From Methylotenera oryzisoli (GTDB lineage Bacteria; Pseudomonadota; Gammaproteobacteria; Burkholderiales; Methylophilaceae): a stretch of 64,000 nt of DNA. Under the pieces are notes generated by a model. It was not told where the DNA came from. It made no database searches and saw nothing but the letters and a program-made list of their open reading frames with translations. The DNA lies in NCBI RefSeq assembly GCF_004661485.1, contig NZ_PQVH01000001.1, positions 107,739 to 171,738 on the forward strand. Direction: 5' to 3'. Shown piece by piece: positions 1-9,440 of the stretch. Within the stretch, counting starts at the first letter, position 1; each line of letters begins with the position of its first letter. A program made the position numbers and the translations under genes.

Positions 1-1
1 T

Positions 2-406
2 GGCACCAAGGTAAGCACCAGCTTGCTCAAAGATAAATGGAGCATGGTCTATGTCACCACGGACTGTGACCTCCAATGCAAAAACAAGCTGCACCAGATG
101 CGGCAGCTACATGTTTCTTTATACAAAGAAATTCCACGCATGCAGCGTGTGTTAATCACGACGACACCTGATGTTGCTGATATTGCACGCAACTACCCAG
201 AACTATTAATCATCAATCAACCTGCAGACGATGTCATTGCATTCAGCCAGCAATTCAATATAGACAATGAAACCGCCATTAACGCGAATAGAATTTACCT
301 GAGTGACCCGCTGGGCCAGCTTATCATCAGCTATCACGCCTCTACATCACCCGCACTGGTTCGCAAAGATATCACGCGTTTAATGAAATACTCTTGGACA
401 GGCTAG
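2..406 (+). CDS. Thioredoxin-fold cytochrome oxidase assembly protein, 5' end missing
   Basis: The reading frame is open from base 2, so the gene starts left of the window. An in-frame TTG at 23 is an internal codon rather than a convincing start. The visible 134 residues begin just before a hydrophobic strand followed by C-D-L-Q-C, a CxxxC pair in the position used for copper by SCO/SenC-type proteins. A C-terminal strand-rich part follows (YLSDPLGQLIISY). Two bases separate its stop from the likely ctaA start, so the two genes are probably cotranscribed. I infer a role in oxidase metal-centre or haem assembly from this context. The exact family is not certain. Confidence 0.65.
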   Translation, partial: GTKVSTSLLKDKWSMVYVTTDCDLQCKNKLHQMRQLHVSLYKEIPRMQRVLITTTPDVADIARNYPELLIINQPADDVIAFSQQFNIDNETAINANRIYLSDPLGQLIISYHASTSPALVRKDITRLMKYSWTG

Positions 407-408
407 TC

Positions 409-1416
409 ATGGGCTACAAACTCTTTAAAAATCTATGTTTGTTTGGCGCCATACTCGCACTATGTGTTGTCGTGCTTGGTGCTTATGTCAGACTATCTGA
501 CGCAGGACTAGGCTGCCCGGACTGGCCAGGCTGCTATGGCACCCTCACTGTGCCACAAAGTGAAACTGCGATTCAGCAAGCACAGATGCTACATCCAGAT
601 AAACCAGTTGAAGCCGCTAAAGCGTGGAAAGAAATGGCGCATCGATACTTAGCAGGCTCGCTAGGTTTAGTGGTGCTGGCAATTTTCGTACTGGGATGGA
701 TCAATAAGCACCAATTATCGGTAAAGCCTATACTGACCACAGCATTACTTATCATCATCCTATTTCAAGCCATGCTAGGGATGTGGACGGTCACCATGCT
801 ATTAAAACCGGTGATTGTTAGCGCACACTTAATTGGTGGTTTAATCACGCTGGGATTGCTCACCTGGTTAGCGCACCGCCATTGGGTCACGCATCACAAT
901 ATACCGCACACCCCACCCCACTTAAAGCTAATGGTCCGCGGCGCAATATTGATATTGCTGCTACAAGTGCTGTTAGGCGGATGGACTAGTACCAACTATG
1001 CCGCGCTAGCCTGTACAGACTTTCCTACCTGCCATGGTCACTGGCTCCCAGAAATGGATTTTAATGATGCTTTCCATCTGGTGCGTGAGCTCGGACAAAG
1101 CGCTAATGGTGGTAATTTAACGCTGGCATCACTGACCGCTATTCAATGGACGCATAGGATAGGCGCACTAATCACGTTTATTTACATGACCACACTGGTG
1201 TTGCAACTGCTCAAACTACCCGCATTAAGGAAAATCGCGCTGTTGCTACTCAGCTTGTTAACAGCACAGGTCATCATTGGCATCGCCAATCTTATTCTGC
1301 ACTTACCTTTGGCATTAGCCGTACTGCACAATCTGGGCGCAGCATTACTTGTTATTACCACCATCGTTCTTAACTCTAAAATCACGGAGCATCAACATGA
1401 CCACTCAAAAACTTAA
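409..1416 (+). CDS. ctaA: Haem A synthase (COX15/CtaA)
   Basis: This integral membrane monooxygenase converts haem O to haem A for aa3-type oxidases. The 335-residue protein has about eight hydrophobic helices. It carries two internally similar halves: the first contains [21 protein letters not shown] and the second [21 protein letters not shown], each with the paired cysteines and nearby histidines ([18 protein letters not shown]) expected of CtaA. I take ATG 409, two bases after the preceding stop; an upstream in-frame ATG at 394 would overlap the previous gene. The 3' end overlaps ctaB by 20 bases, which suggests translational coupling. The aa3 oxidase subunits are presumably to the left of the window. 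Confidence 0.93.
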   Translation: MGYKLFKNLCLFGAILALCVVVLGAYVRLSDAGLGCPDWPGCYGTLTVPQSETAIQQAQMLHPDKPVEAAKAWKEMAHRYLAGSLGLVVLAIFVLGWINKHQLSVKPILTTALLIIILFQAMLGMWTVTMLLKPVIVSAHLIGGLITLGLLTWLAHRHWVTHHNIPHTPPHLKLMVRGAILILLLQVLLGGWTSTNYAALACTDFPTCHGHWLPEMDFNDAFHLVRELGQSANGGNLTLASLTAIQWTHRIGALITFIYMTTLVLQLLKLPALRKIALLLLSLLTAQVIIGIANLILHLPLALAVLHNLGAALLVITTIVLNSKITEHQHDHSKT

Positions 1417-2329
1417 AAGTGAGCTACACATGCACGTTAACGTCATGGGCCAAATTAAAGCACTCGTTCCGCGATTAAAAAACTTTTTTCCACTGTGCAA
1501 GCCACGTGTGACTTCACTGATTGTGTTCACCGCATTGATTGGTATGTTTTTAGCTACGCCTAACATGGTACCGCTACCGCTGTTGTTTGCGACAACGCTC
1601 GGCATTGCGTTTGCGTCAGGAGCGGCGGCAGCTTTTAACTGCCTGATTGAACACAAAATTGACGCCAACATGGCGCGTACTCGCGCCCGCCCTCTGCCTA
1701 CAGGACAAGTGTCATCAAGTGAAACTATGGTGTTTGCCACGTTACTAGGCGGCACCGGGTTAGCAATTCTGTATTTTTATGTTAACCCACTGACCATGTG
1801 GCTAACACTAGCCACCTTTGTTGGTTATGCCGTGATTTATACTATCTTCCTTAAACCGGCAACACCGATGAATATCGTCATTGGCGGCGCTTCAGGTGCC
1901 ATGCCACCTATCTTGGGTTGGGCTGCCGTCACCAACACCGTTTCACCAGAGTCACTGATTATGTTCTTAATCATCTTCGCTTGGACACCTCCACACTTTT
2001 GGGCACTCGCACTATACCGCAGAGAAGAATATGCCAAAGTTGGCATGCCCATGTTACCTGTCACGCATGGTGAAACCTTTACCTTGTTACACATCCTGCT
2101 CTACACCGTTATTTTGGTGGCAGTATCACTCATGCCTTACGGCCTAGGTATGAGTGGTATGATTTACTTAAGCTCAGTGCTGCTGTTAGATGCTATTTTC
2201 ATGGCTTATGTAATTAAACTTTACTTGCATTACTCAGATGCACTAGCTAAGCGCACTTTCAGATACTCCATTATTTATTTAACCCTATTATTTGCAGGTT
2301 TATTAATTGATCACTACTTGCCACTTTAA
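1397..2329 (+). CDS. ctaB: Protohaem IX farnesyltransferase (haem O synthase)
   Basis: A UbiA-family polytopic prenyltransferase that adds a farnesyl group to protohaem, giving haem O, the substrate of CtaA. The diagnostic first Asp-rich loop is present ([20 protein letters not shown], about residue 80), and the second lies near [19 protein letters not shown]. The start at ATG 1397 is preceded by GGAG at a good distance and gives 310 residues, close to the family norm. Longer in-frame starts inside ctaA are less likely. The gene is also called cyoE. Its direct coupling with ctaA supports haem A delivery to an aa3 oxidase. Confidence 0.93.
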   Translation: MTTQKLKSELHMHVNVMGQIKALVPRLKNFFPLCKPRVTSLIVFTALIGMFLATPNMVPLPLLFATTLGIAFASGAAAAFNCLIEHKIDANMARTRARPLPTGQVSSSETMVFATLLGGTGLAILYFYVNPLTMWLTLATFVGYAVIYTIFLKPATPMNIVIGGASGAMPPILGWAAVTNTVSPESLIMFLIIFAWTPPHFWALALYRREEYAKVGMPMLPVTHGETFTLLHILLYTVILVAVSLMPYGLGMSGMIYLSSVLLLDAIFMAYVIKLYLHYSDALAKRTFRYSIIYLTLLFAGLLIDHYLPL

Positions 2330-2435
2330 ATGCTAAAAAATATTTAATGTAAACAAGCATTACAGTTCATGTACTGACACTTGCCTGCACACACAAAAAG
2401 TCGCTAAATCCAATGTAAAAGCGAAGATTACGTTG

Positions 2436-2525
2436 TATAATTCCGCGATTAAAGCACGTGCACTATTGTTTAGAATTGAAACGGATGCTGATATGACTAC
2501 GGCGCTAGGGCCCGCCAATAGTCAT
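2436..2525 (+). promoter_or_regulatory. Possible cco promoter and leader hairpin
   Basis: The 230 bases between ctaB and ccoN hold a perfect TATAAT at 2436-2441 without a good -35 box, as expected for an activator-dependent promoter. Downstream, ATGACTA (2493-2499) pairs with TAGTCAT (2519-2525), and GGCG (2501-2504) nests against CGCC (2513-2516). The result is a compact hairpin 34 bases before the ccoN start. I see no TTGAT-N4-ATCAA FNR box. The roles of both elements are inferred. Confidence 0.4.
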
Positions 2526-2559
2526 GAATATGATTTGGTTTTATTTAAGGATGAAAGTA

Positions 2560-3993
2560 ATGAGCACTAATAATGTAGAAACGTTTTACGACGACTACGT
2601 CATACGCCGGTTTAGCGTAATGGCGGTAGTTTGGGGAGTTCTTGGAATGTTAATGGGGGTGATTGTTGCCTCACAACTTGCATTTCCTGAATTAAATTTA
2701 GGACTGCCATGGACCAGCTTTGGTCGTTTACGTCCACTGCACACCAACTTGGTTATTTTTGCATTTGGTGGCTGTGCACTGTTTGCTACGTCGTACTATG
2801 TAGTACAACGTACCAGCCAAGCTAAACTAGCATTTCCGATGTTGGCTCGCTACTCATTCTGGGGCTATCAAGCCGTCATTATCGCAGCGATCATCTCTTT
2901 ACCTTTAGGCTACACTCAAGCTAAAGAATATGCAGAGCTAGAATGGCCTATCGACTTACTACTATTGGTAGTTTGGGTGATGTACGCGATTGTTTTCTTT
3001 GGCACCATCGCAAAAAGAAAAATCAAACACATTTATGTAGCAAACTGGTTCTACGGTGCATTTATCATCGTGGTAGCAATTTTGCACATCGTTAACAGTG
3101 CTGCAATCCCTGCCGAATGGATGAAATCATACTCAGCTTACGCTGGTGTACAAGATGCAATGATCCAATGGTGGTATGGTCATAACGCAGTTGGCTTCTT
3201 CTTGACTGCTGGCTTCTTGGGCATGATGTACTACTTTATTCCTAAGCAAGCAGAACGCCCAGTGTACTCATACCGCTTGTCTATCGTGCACTTCTGGGGC
3301 TTGATTTTCACTTACATGTGGGCAGGTTCACACCACTTACATTACACCGCGCTACCTGACTGGACACAATCAGTAGGTATGGTACTGTCTTTAATCCTAT
3401 TAGCACCAAGCTGGGGCGGCATGATTAACGGCATGATGACAATGTCAGGTGCTTGGCACAAACTTCGTGATGACCCTATTTTGCGCTTCTTAATCGTTTC
3501 ATTGTCTTTCTACGGCATGAGTACGTTTGAAGGACCAATGATGGCGATTAAAACCGTTAACTCACTTTCACACTACACAGACTGGACCGTAGGTCACGTG
3601 CACTCTGGTGCTTTAGGCTGGGTTGGTTTTGTATCTATGGGTTCACTGTACTTCTTAGTACCTCGCTTGTGGGGTGTAAAACAAATGTACAGCAAGAAAG
3701 CAATTGAGTTGCACTTCTGGTTAGCAACGATCGGCGTAGTTCTTTACATTACCGCAATGTGGATCTCAGGCGTTACTGCTGGTCTAATGTGGCGTGCGAT
3801 GAATGACGACGGTACATTAACTTACACATTTGTTGAGTCTGTTAAAGCAATGCATCCATTCTACGTAATCCGTATGACTGGCGGCTTGATGTACGTTACT
3901 GGTATGGCCATCATGCTGTGGAACGTAATTAAAACAGTTCAAATGGGGCAACCTGCTCGCGCCAGAATCCCTTCAACAGTTGTTCATGCTTAA
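2560..3993 (+). CDS. ccoN: cbb3-type cytochrome c oxidase subunit I
   Basis: Catalytic subunit of the high-affinity cbb3 terminal oxidase in the inner membrane; it holds haem b and the haem b3-CuB centre. The 477-residue protein has about twelve hydrophobic helices and the histidines expected of Cco[11 protein letters not shown] near the N-terminus, [11 protein letters not shown] for Cu[13 protein letters not shown], and [14 protein letters not shown] for the haems. The start at ATG 2560 follows AAGGA seven to eight bases upstream. In-frame ATGs at 2524 and 2551 lack such a site. It is the first gene of ccoNOQP. Confidence 0.96.
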   Translation: MSTNNVETFYDDYVIRRFSVMAVVWGVLGMLMGVIVASQLAFPELNLGLPWTSFGRLRPLHTNLVIFAFGGCALFATSYYVVQRTSQAKLAFPMLARYSFWGYQAVIIAAIISLPLGYTQAKEYAELEWPIDLLLLVVWVMYAIVFFGTIAKRKIKHIYVANWFYGAFIIVVAILHIVNSAAIPAEWMKSYSAYAGVQDAMIQWWYGHNAVGFFLTAGFLGMMYYFIPKQAERPVYSYRLSIVHFWGLIFTYMWAGSHHLHYTALPDWTQSVGMVLSLILLAPSWGGMINGMMTMSGAWHKLRDDPILRFLIVSLSFYGMSTFEGPMMAIKTVNSLSHYTDWTVGHVHSGALGWVGFVSMGSLYFLVPRLWGVKQMYSKKAIELHFWLATIGVVLYITAMWISGVTAGLMWRAMNDDGTLTYTFVESVKAMHPFYVIRMTGGLMYVTGMAIMLWNVIKTVQMGQPARARIPSTVVHA

Positions 3994-4003
3994 GAGATCG
4001 AAA

Positions 4004-4630
4004 ATGTCAGATAAAGAACAAAAAGGCTTTAGCCACGAAAAAATTGAAACCAATAGTTTCTTATTGGTAATCTTAATTTTGGTTGTGGTTTCATTTGGTG
4101 GCTTGGTTGAAATCGTACCGCTATTCTTCCAAAAATCAACGACACAACCAGTGGAAGGCTTAAAACCTTACACCGCACTGCAATTAGCTGGGCGCGACAT
4201 TTATATTCGTGAAGGCTGCTACAACTGCCACTCACAAATGATTCGCCCATTTAAAGCTGAAACATTACGCTATGGTCACTACTCAGTAGCTGGTGAGTTT
4301 GTTTACGATCACCCATTCCAATGGGGTAGTAAACGTACAGGTCCAGACTTACAACGTGTAGGCGGCCGTTACAGTGATGAATGGCATCGCATTCACTTGA
4401 TTAACCCTCGTGATTTGGTACCTGAGTCTGTTATGCCTGCCTACCCATGGCTTGAGAAAAACCTAGTAGATGCGAAAAACTTACCTGCACACATGCGCGC
4501 TTTAAAAATCGCCGGTGTTCCATATGCTGATGCTGAAATTAAGAGCGCAGCTAACGATGTTTATGGAAAAACAGAGATGCAGGCTGTAATCGCCTACTTG
4601 CAAGTGCTTGGTACAGCGCTTAAACAATAA
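4004..4630 (+). CDS. ccoO: cbb3-type oxidase monohaem cytochrome c subunit
   Basis: Membrane-anchored c-type cytochrome that passes electrons to CcoN. The 208 residues include one N-terminal transmembrane segment (about 18-40), then a periplasmic domain with a single haem-binding CYNCH ([15 protein letters not shown]) and a distal Met ligand in the [11 protein letters not shown] stretch. ATG 4004 with an upstream AGAG is preferred to the upstream in-frame ATG at 3980, which lies inside ccoN. The length is typical of CcoO, and the gene sits in the standard ccoNOQP order. Confidence 0.95.
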   Translation: MSDKEQKGFSHEKIETNSFLLVILILVVVSFGGLVEIVPLFFQKSTTQPVEGLKPYTALQLAGRDIYIREGCYNCHSQMIRPFKAETLRYGHYSVAGEFVYDHPFQWGSKRTGPDLQRVGGRYSDEWHRIHLINPRDLVPESVMPAYPWLEKNLVDAKNLPAHMRALKIAGVPYADAEIKSAANDVYGKTEMQAVIAYLQVLGTALKQ

Positions 4631-4641
4631 GCAACTGAATC

Positions 4642-4785
4642 ATGGACACTATTGGTTTACGCAGCATTGCCACAGTCTTAGCCCTAGTTACCTTTGTAGG
4701 TATCTGGGTCTGGGCTTGGTCTGGGCGGCATAAAAAAGACTTTGACGAAGCGGCAAGATTGCCGCTTGAGGGAGATGAAGAATGA
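4642..4785 (+). CDS. ccoQ: cbb3-type oxidase small subunit IV
   Basis: A 47-residue single-span membrane protein beginning MDTIGLRSIATV, with a Trp-rich helix end (GIWVWAWSGRHKKDFDEA) and an acidic tail. These features and its place between ccoO and ccoP identify CcoQ, which stabilises the oxidase complex. The stop overlaps the ccoP start as ATGA (4782-4785), so translation is probably coupled. Confidence 0.9.
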   Translation: MDTIGLRSIATVLALVTFVGIWVWAWSGRHKKDFDEAARLPLEGDEE

Positions 4786-5684
4786 GTGATTTTACAAGCG
4801 ATTTCTGGCCGTATTTTATTTCGGCAATCGTGATTGGCGGTATCGTTTTCTGTTTAACGGTACTATTTATGACAAGCAAGTCACATGATCCAGCGCACAC
4901 AGGCGAGTCAACTGGCCACGTGTACGATGAAGACATCATTGAAATGAACAATCCTATGCCAAGATGGTGGATGTGGATGTTCATTATTACTTGTGTGTTT
5001 GGTGCAACTTACCTATTCCTGTTCCCAGGCTTAGGTACTTACCAAGGTAAACTAGGCTGGACTGCGCTTAAACAGTATGAACAGGAAGTTAAAGAAACCA
5101 ATGACCGTATTGCGCCAATCTACGCAAAATTCACATCCATGAAGGGTGAAGAAGTTGCGCAAGATCCAAAAGCAATGGCAATCGGCGAGCGTTTATTCAT
5201 GAACAATTGCTCACAATGCCACGGCTCTGACGCACACGGTAGCAGAGGCTTCCCTAACCTGACCGATAATGATTGGTTACATGGCGGTTCACACGAAACC
5301 ATCAAACTAACCATTACTAACGGCAGACATGGCATGATGCCTCCTATGGCGGCGGCAATCGGTAGTGCTGATGATGTTAAAAACGTAGCCAACTATGTAT
5401 TGAGTTTGTCTAACAGTGAGCACGACGCTGAGCGCGCAGCATTAGGTAAAGAAAAATTTGCCGCATGTGCAGCTTGTCATGGCCCTGATGGTAAAGGTAA
5501 CCAAGCGATTGGTTCAGCGAACTTAACTGACAACATCTGGTTGCACGGTGCTGGTGAGGCAGCGATTATCCAACGCATTAACAATGGCATAGATAATAAA
5601 ATGCCAGCACAAGGATCACGCCTGACACCTGAACAAATTCACGTATTGGCTGCTTATGTTTGGCGTTTCTCTAACGCAAAATAA
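4782..5684 (+). CDS. ccoP: cbb3-type oxidase dihaem cytochrome c subunit
   Basis: Dihaem c subunit, the usual electron entry point of the cbb3 oxidase. It has an N-terminal membrane span, a conserved linker (NPMPRWWMWMFIITCVFG) with a second span, and two cytochrome c domains. Their haem sites are NNCSQCHGSDAHG and AACAACHGPDGKG. Each domain has a LTDNDWLHGG or LTDNIWLHGA motif and a Met ligand. The 300-residue length is normal. It is the last gene before a strong terminator, so ccoNOQP is one unit. Confidence 0.96.
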   Translation: MSDFTSDFWPYFISAIVIGGIVFCLTVLFMTSKSHDPAHTGESTGHVYDEDIIEMNNPMPRWWMWMFIITCVFGATYLFLFPGLGTYQGKLGWTALKQYEQEVKETNDRIAPIYAKFTSMKGEEVAQDPKAMAIGERLFMNNCSQCHGSDAHGSRGFPNLTDNDWLHGGSHETIKLTITNGRHGMMPPMAAAIGSADDVKNVANYVLSLSNSEHDAERAALGKEKFAACAACHGPDGKGNQAIGSANLTDNIWLHGAGEAAIIQRINNGIDNKMPAQGSRLTPEQIHVLAAYVWRFSNAK

Positions 5685-5736
5685 TTAGTCAGAAGCTAAA
5701 AACTAGCTAAGATTAATTTAATACAAACAACATCTT

Positions 5737-5777
5737 AACGCCCACTATTTGGCTTATGCTAAAATGGTGGGCGTTTT
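5737..5777 (+). terminator. Rho-independent terminator of ccoNOQP
   Basis: An inverted repeat AACGCCCAC ... GTGGGCGTT encloses a loop of about 20 bases and is followed by TTTTTG. It stands 50 bases after ccoP and before ccoG. Confidence 0.85.
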
Positions 5778-5818
5778 TGTATTTATTCACCGAATTTCTA
5801 AATTAAGTCTGAATTAAA

Positions 5819-7255
5819 GTGTCAACTAAGCCACGTACACCAAAGAAAACGATTCCTATCATTAACGACCCGGCACAGCCAGTCACTAGATCATTGTACG
5901 AGCCACACCAGAAGATTTACCCGCGTAACATCTCAGGCTTCTATAAAAACTGGCGCTGGACAATGATCTGGATTACACAGATTGTATTCTATGGTGTGCC
6001 ATGGCTAGAGTGGGGGCAACGCCAAGCCGTGCTATTGGATATTAGTACGCACCGTTTTTATATTTTCGGTTTAGTGCTGTATCCGCAAGACCTTATTTAT
6101 TTAGTAGTCATTTTAATTATTGCCGCCCTAGCCCTGTTCTTATTTACAGCTGTTGCCGGCAGGCTTTGGTGCGGTTTCGCATGCCCACAATCTGTCTACA
6201 CTAAAATATTTTTATGGATAGAGCGGCAAGTGGAAGGTGACCGTGCCTCGCGTCTACGTCTAGATGCAAGTAAACTCAACACTAACAAACTATCCAAAAA
6301 AACGATCAAGCATGCCCTTTGGATCAGTTTTTCAGCATGGACAGGTTTTACTTTCCTCGGTTACTTTACCCCTATCCGCGACCTCATACATAACATTTCT
6401 CAATGGAGCTTAAGCCCATGGGAAACATTCTGGATTTGTTTTTATGCATTTGCCACTTATGGTAACGCTGGTTTTTTACGCGAACAAATCTGTAAGCACA
6501 TGTGTCCATACGCACGCTTCCAAAGCGCGATGTTTGATAATGACACACTCATTGTGACTTATGATCAAGAGCGTGGTGAACCGCGTAGCGGCCGCTCGCG
6601 TAAGGTAGATGCAAAACAAACTGGCTTGGGTGACTGTATTGACTGCAGCTTCTGTGTGCAGGTATGCCCAACCGGTATTGATATCCGCAATGGCTTACAG
6701 CAAGAGTGTATTAGCTGTGGCTTATGTGTAGATGCTTGTAATAGCATTATGGACAAAATGGAGTACCCACGTGGCTTAATTCGTTTCTCCACACAGAACG
6801 CACTCACTAATCACTGGTCACAGGAACAGGTACTGAAGAAAATCTTACGGCCTCGCGTACTCATTTATAGTGCCCTATTGCTGCTGATGAGTGCCGGGCT
6901 TGTTTACTCGCTGGTCACACGCATTCCATTTAAGGTAGATGTCATTCGCGACCGCGGTGTGATGTCACGCATTGCACCCGGCGGTAAAGTTGAGAACGTT
7001 TACCAACTGCAAATCACCAATGCTTCAGAGCATGTTGAAACTTATCATATTTCAGTATCTGGCATTGAGGACTTATCTCTGGCTTCTGATTCAGAATTTA
7101 CTGTGAACGCCGCAGAGTCAAGAATGGTAGCAGTGAGTTTACAGATCGCAGATGGCTCGATTAAAAGTGGCTCACACCCAGTAGTATTTGAAATTGTTGC
7201 AGGCGATTCAAAAGAACGTTTATTTGAAAAGTCTATTTTTTACATGTCTCGTTAA
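5819..7255 (+). CDS. ccoG: cbb3 oxidase accessory protein CcoG (FixG/RdxA family)
   Basis: A membrane polyferredoxin linked to cbb3 oxidase copper-centre assembly in the CcoG family. The 478 residues include transmembrane helices near 50-110 and 335-360, an early cysteine motif (WCGFACPQSVYTKI), and a 4Fe-4S region (CIDCSFCVQVCPTG then CISCGLCVDACN) around 275-305. An Ig-like C-terminal domain of about 110 residues follows. The start codon is GTG with no strong ribosome site, so the exact start is less sure. The gene lies after the ccoP terminator and 12 bases before the ccoH-like gene. Confidence 0.93.
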   Translation: MSTKPRTPKKTIPIINDPAQPVTRSLYEPHQKIYPRNISGFYKNWRWTMIWITQIVFYGVPWLEWGQRQAVLLDISTHRFYIFGLVLYPQDLIYLVVILIIAALALFLFTAVAGRLWCGFACPQSVYTKIFLWIERQVEGDRASRLRLDASKLNTNKLSKKTIKHALWISFSAWTGFTFLGYFTPIRDLIHNISQWSLSPWETFWICFYAFATYGNAGFLREQICKHMCPYARFQSAMFDNDTLIVTYDQERGEPRSGRSRKVDAKQTGLGDCIDCSFCVQVCPTGIDIRNGLQQECISCGLCVDACNSIMDKMEYPRGLIRFSTQNALTNHWSQEQVLKKILRPRVLIYSALLLLMSAGLVYSLVTRIPFKVDVIRDRGVMSRIAPGGKVENVYQLQITNASEHVETYHISVSGIEDLSLASDSEFTVNAAESRMVAVSLQIADGSIKSGSHPVVFEIVAGDSKERLFEKSIFYMSR

Positions 7256-7267
7256 AGAGGTAATCTT

Positions 7268-7534
7268 ATGTCAACAAAACAAACGCAAAATGAAAAAGCA
7301 AAGTGGTGGAAATCTGGCTATGCGTGGCTAGTGTTCTGTGGCCCAGCCATTGTGGTGGTGGCTAGCTTAACTACCGTATATATTGCCGTGAATGGACAAG
7401 ACCCAGTGTTAGCGCATGATGAAACTGCACAACAACGCCATAGCAAGCAGCTCACGACTGACGAAAAAAATGCGTTGGAACCTGCTGTTCTTGCGCGCAA
7501 CCACGCGGCTACCGGTGTAAATCTGGATAAATAG
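7268..7534 (+). CDS. Short CcoH/FixH-like membrane protein
   Basis: An 88-residue protein with one N-terminal transmembrane helix (about 18-40) preceded by WWKSGYAWLVF, then a short periplasmic tail. Position directly after ccoG and the N-terminal layout match FixH/CcoH, which assists cbb3 assembly. It is shorter than usual FixH proteins (about 150-170 residues) and lacks most of the periplasmic domain. The start ATG follows AAAGAGG. It could be a reduced CcoH or a different small cbb3 assembly factor. Confidence 0.65.
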   Translation: MSTKQTQNEKAKWWKSGYAWLVFCGPAIVVVASLTTVYIAVNGQDPVLAHDETAQQRHSKQLTTDEKNALEPAVLARNHAATGVNLDK

Positions 7535-7541
7535 CAGCGCA

Positions 7542-8204
7542 ATGCAAACCGCGCTTATTTACAGCTCACTACTGATGGGTATCGCAGGCGGCCCGCATTG
7601 TGTTGCCATGTGTGGTGCTGCGTGCACCGCGCTCACACAGTCACCGCAAACGCCTTACGCAATTTACCATTATCATATTGGCCGTTTATGTGGGTATGCC
7701 ATGCTGGGGGCAATCGCCACATTTGCGATTCAAAGTATTGCCTGGCTATCTAGCTATAGCAGCGTATTGCACCCATTATGGACATTCTTCCATGTATTGA
7801 TATTCTTCTGGGGAGTATTGCTCATCATCTACGCACGCCAGCCGATCTGGGTAGACCGTGCCGGACGCAATATATGGGGGCATGTAAAAAAGCTTAGTAC
7901 CAAGCAAGGCGGCCACTTTTATATTGGCATGCTGTGGGCGCTCATGCCGTGCGGCTTGTTATATTCAGCACTGGTGATTGCGTCATTTAACGGTAACCCA
8001 TTAGACGGTGCATTAAGCATGTCAGCGTTTGCACTGGGCTCCAGCGCATCCCTATTCTTGGCGCCATGGCTATGGCTAAAACTGAAGACCAACACGATTG
8101 AGCCTTATGGCATGCGTTTAGCTGGTGTGTTACTTAGTGCGGCAAGCGCTTGGGCAATTTGGATGGAGCTTACCCATAACACCAAAGTATGGTGCGCTAC
8201 ATAA
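7542..8204 (+). CDS. TauE/SafE (UreH-like) family membrane protein
   Basis: A 220-residue six-helix membrane protein beginning with a GGPHCVAMCG motif, the His-Cys-Met-Cys signature found in TauE/SafE-type proteins next to cbb3 assembly genes. A second conserved stretch, WALMPCGLLYSAL, sits mid-protein with a Cys after Pro. Such neighbours are thought to act in metal supply or cytochrome biogenesis, though the annotation name suggests sulfite export. It begins seven bases after the ccoH-like gene, so the three genes form an accessory operon. No ccoI or ccoS is seen here. Confidence 0.8.
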   Translation: MQTALIYSSLLMGIAGGPHCVAMCGAACTALTQSPQTPYAIYHYHIGRLCGYAMLGAIATFAIQSIAWLSSYSSVLHPLWTFFHVLIFFWGVLLIIYARQPIWVDRAGRNIWGHVKKLSTKQGGHFYIGMLWALMPCGLLYSALVIASFNGNPLDGALSMSAFALGSSASLFLAPWLWLKLKTNTIEPYGMRLAGVLLSAASAWAIWMELTHNTKVWCAT

Positions 8205-8238
8205 TCTGGCTATAGCTACTCTACTGGTAAAAATAACG

Positions 8239-9438
8239 CTAAATAGCCAATAACTTTAAACCATCAGTAGCAGTATTCCATAACAAAAACATTTGTTTAT
8301 CTTTTTGCAACAGCACCGGGTAATCAGCCACCCCGCTGCTCTCACTCAGCACATGTGGCAAATTCCAGCTTTTTCCAGCATCATCAGACTTCATCATCCA
8401 GATTTGATGCTTTCCTAGGTCTTTTTCACGCCAAACCAACCAAACATTGTCTGCAATTGCGGCAACAGCCGGGTGACCAGCCTGTTTTTTCATATTGCCA
8501 AACTTTTTGGCCGGTGATGACACCCATGCCTCGCCATCCATACGTGCATAATATAGCGTTGCCTTTCCACCCGCATCGTCATTACCGCCATCAAACCATG
8601 CCATGTGGTAGCCCCACCAGTCGTCGCCTTCACCACCACTAGCCAGCGCCGCGCCGTGATGCGGGCAGCCGTCTACCTTCCAACGGCCAAAGGTTGCGCG
8701 CTTAGGCTGGGGCATGCTTTGATTGGCTGGAATCTCCGCCATCATATGGTCACGCTCGCTCCCTTCAAACACATGGCGCCACATCGCAGCCACAGCACCA
8801 TCGGGTTTATTAGTTAGCGCGATACGACAACACTCACAGCTGCTGTCGGCAAGCTTTCGCTCCAATGAAAAACTTACACCTTTATTCTCTGAAACAGCAT
8901 AGTAAATCGCAGCGCCTTCATAAGGTTTATTGGCGGCTTTCGCTGCTAATAAATCTCGCTTATCCACCCAAGTAACGGTGATTTTTCCATGTCTGTTCAC
9001 ATTAAGTGAATCAAAGCGATGGGTGATTTCTGACTTATCTTGATGCACCAACATAGGCTTTTCAAACGTTTTTCCTTGGTCTATAGATCGAGCAAACCAT
9101 ATGTATCCAGTAAACGGTGCTTTAAGCCCTTCGGTCCAGGTGACATATAAATTACCTTCGGGGCCAATAGCTATCTTTGGTCGCGCCTCGCCATCGGCAC
9201 CTATCTTTTGAGGCTGAGCGTTTACCTTAAGTGGCTTAGTAAAGCCTTTACCACCATCTTTACTTGTATCTACCACGACAAAACCGTCTTGCACACCGAC
9301 CCGCCATAGATAACCGCTAGCATCAAAGGCAACACTTACCGCCAAACTGCTCTTTTGCGGATGAGTGTGGTCCTCATGTGCTTGTAGCTGTGAACTCAAA
9401 CAAAGCAAAAAAGCAAAAAATATAGTGGTAATTTTCAT
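8239..9438 (-). CDS. Exported sialidase-fold (BNR repeat) protein
   Basis: A 399-residue protein with a clear signal peptide (ending near SSQLQA) and a mature N-terminus rich in histidine (HEDHTHPQ). Asp-box-like repeats are visible (SKDGGKGF, SIDQGKTF, SDDAGKSW), giving a six-bladed propeller of the sialidase superfamily. Sialidase catalytic residues are not evident. It has clustered metal-type residues, DSSCECCR and DGCPHHGAAL. It lies two bases downstream of a TonB receptor on the same strand and is probably cotranscribed. I infer a periplasmic or surface binding role, perhaps for metal, and not sugar cleavage. Confidence 0.75.
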   Translation of the reverse strand: MKITTIFFAFLLCLSSQLQAHEDHTHPQKSSLAVSVAFDASGYLWRVGVQDGFVVVDTSKDGGKGFTKPLKVNAQPQKIGADGEARPKIAIGPEGNLYVTWTEGLKAPFTGYIWFARSIDQGKTFEKPMLVHQDKSEITHRFDSLNVNRHGKITVTWVDKRDLLAAKAANKPYEGAAIYYAVSENKGVSFSLERKLADSSCECCRIALTNKPDGAVAAMWRHVFEGSERDHMMAEIPANQSMPQPKRATFGRWKVDGCPHHGAALASGGEGDDWWGYHMAWFDGGNDDAGGKATLYYARMDGEAWVSSPAKKFGNMKKQAGHPAVAAIADNVWLVWREKDLGKHQIWMMKSDDAGKSWNLPHVLSESSGVADYPVLLQKDKQMFLLWNTATDGLKLLAI

Positions 9439-9440
9439 GA

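Noticed and set aside
2330..2559. FNR (TTGAT-N4-ATCAA) box before ccoNOQP
   Set aside because: No such sequence is present in the spacer.
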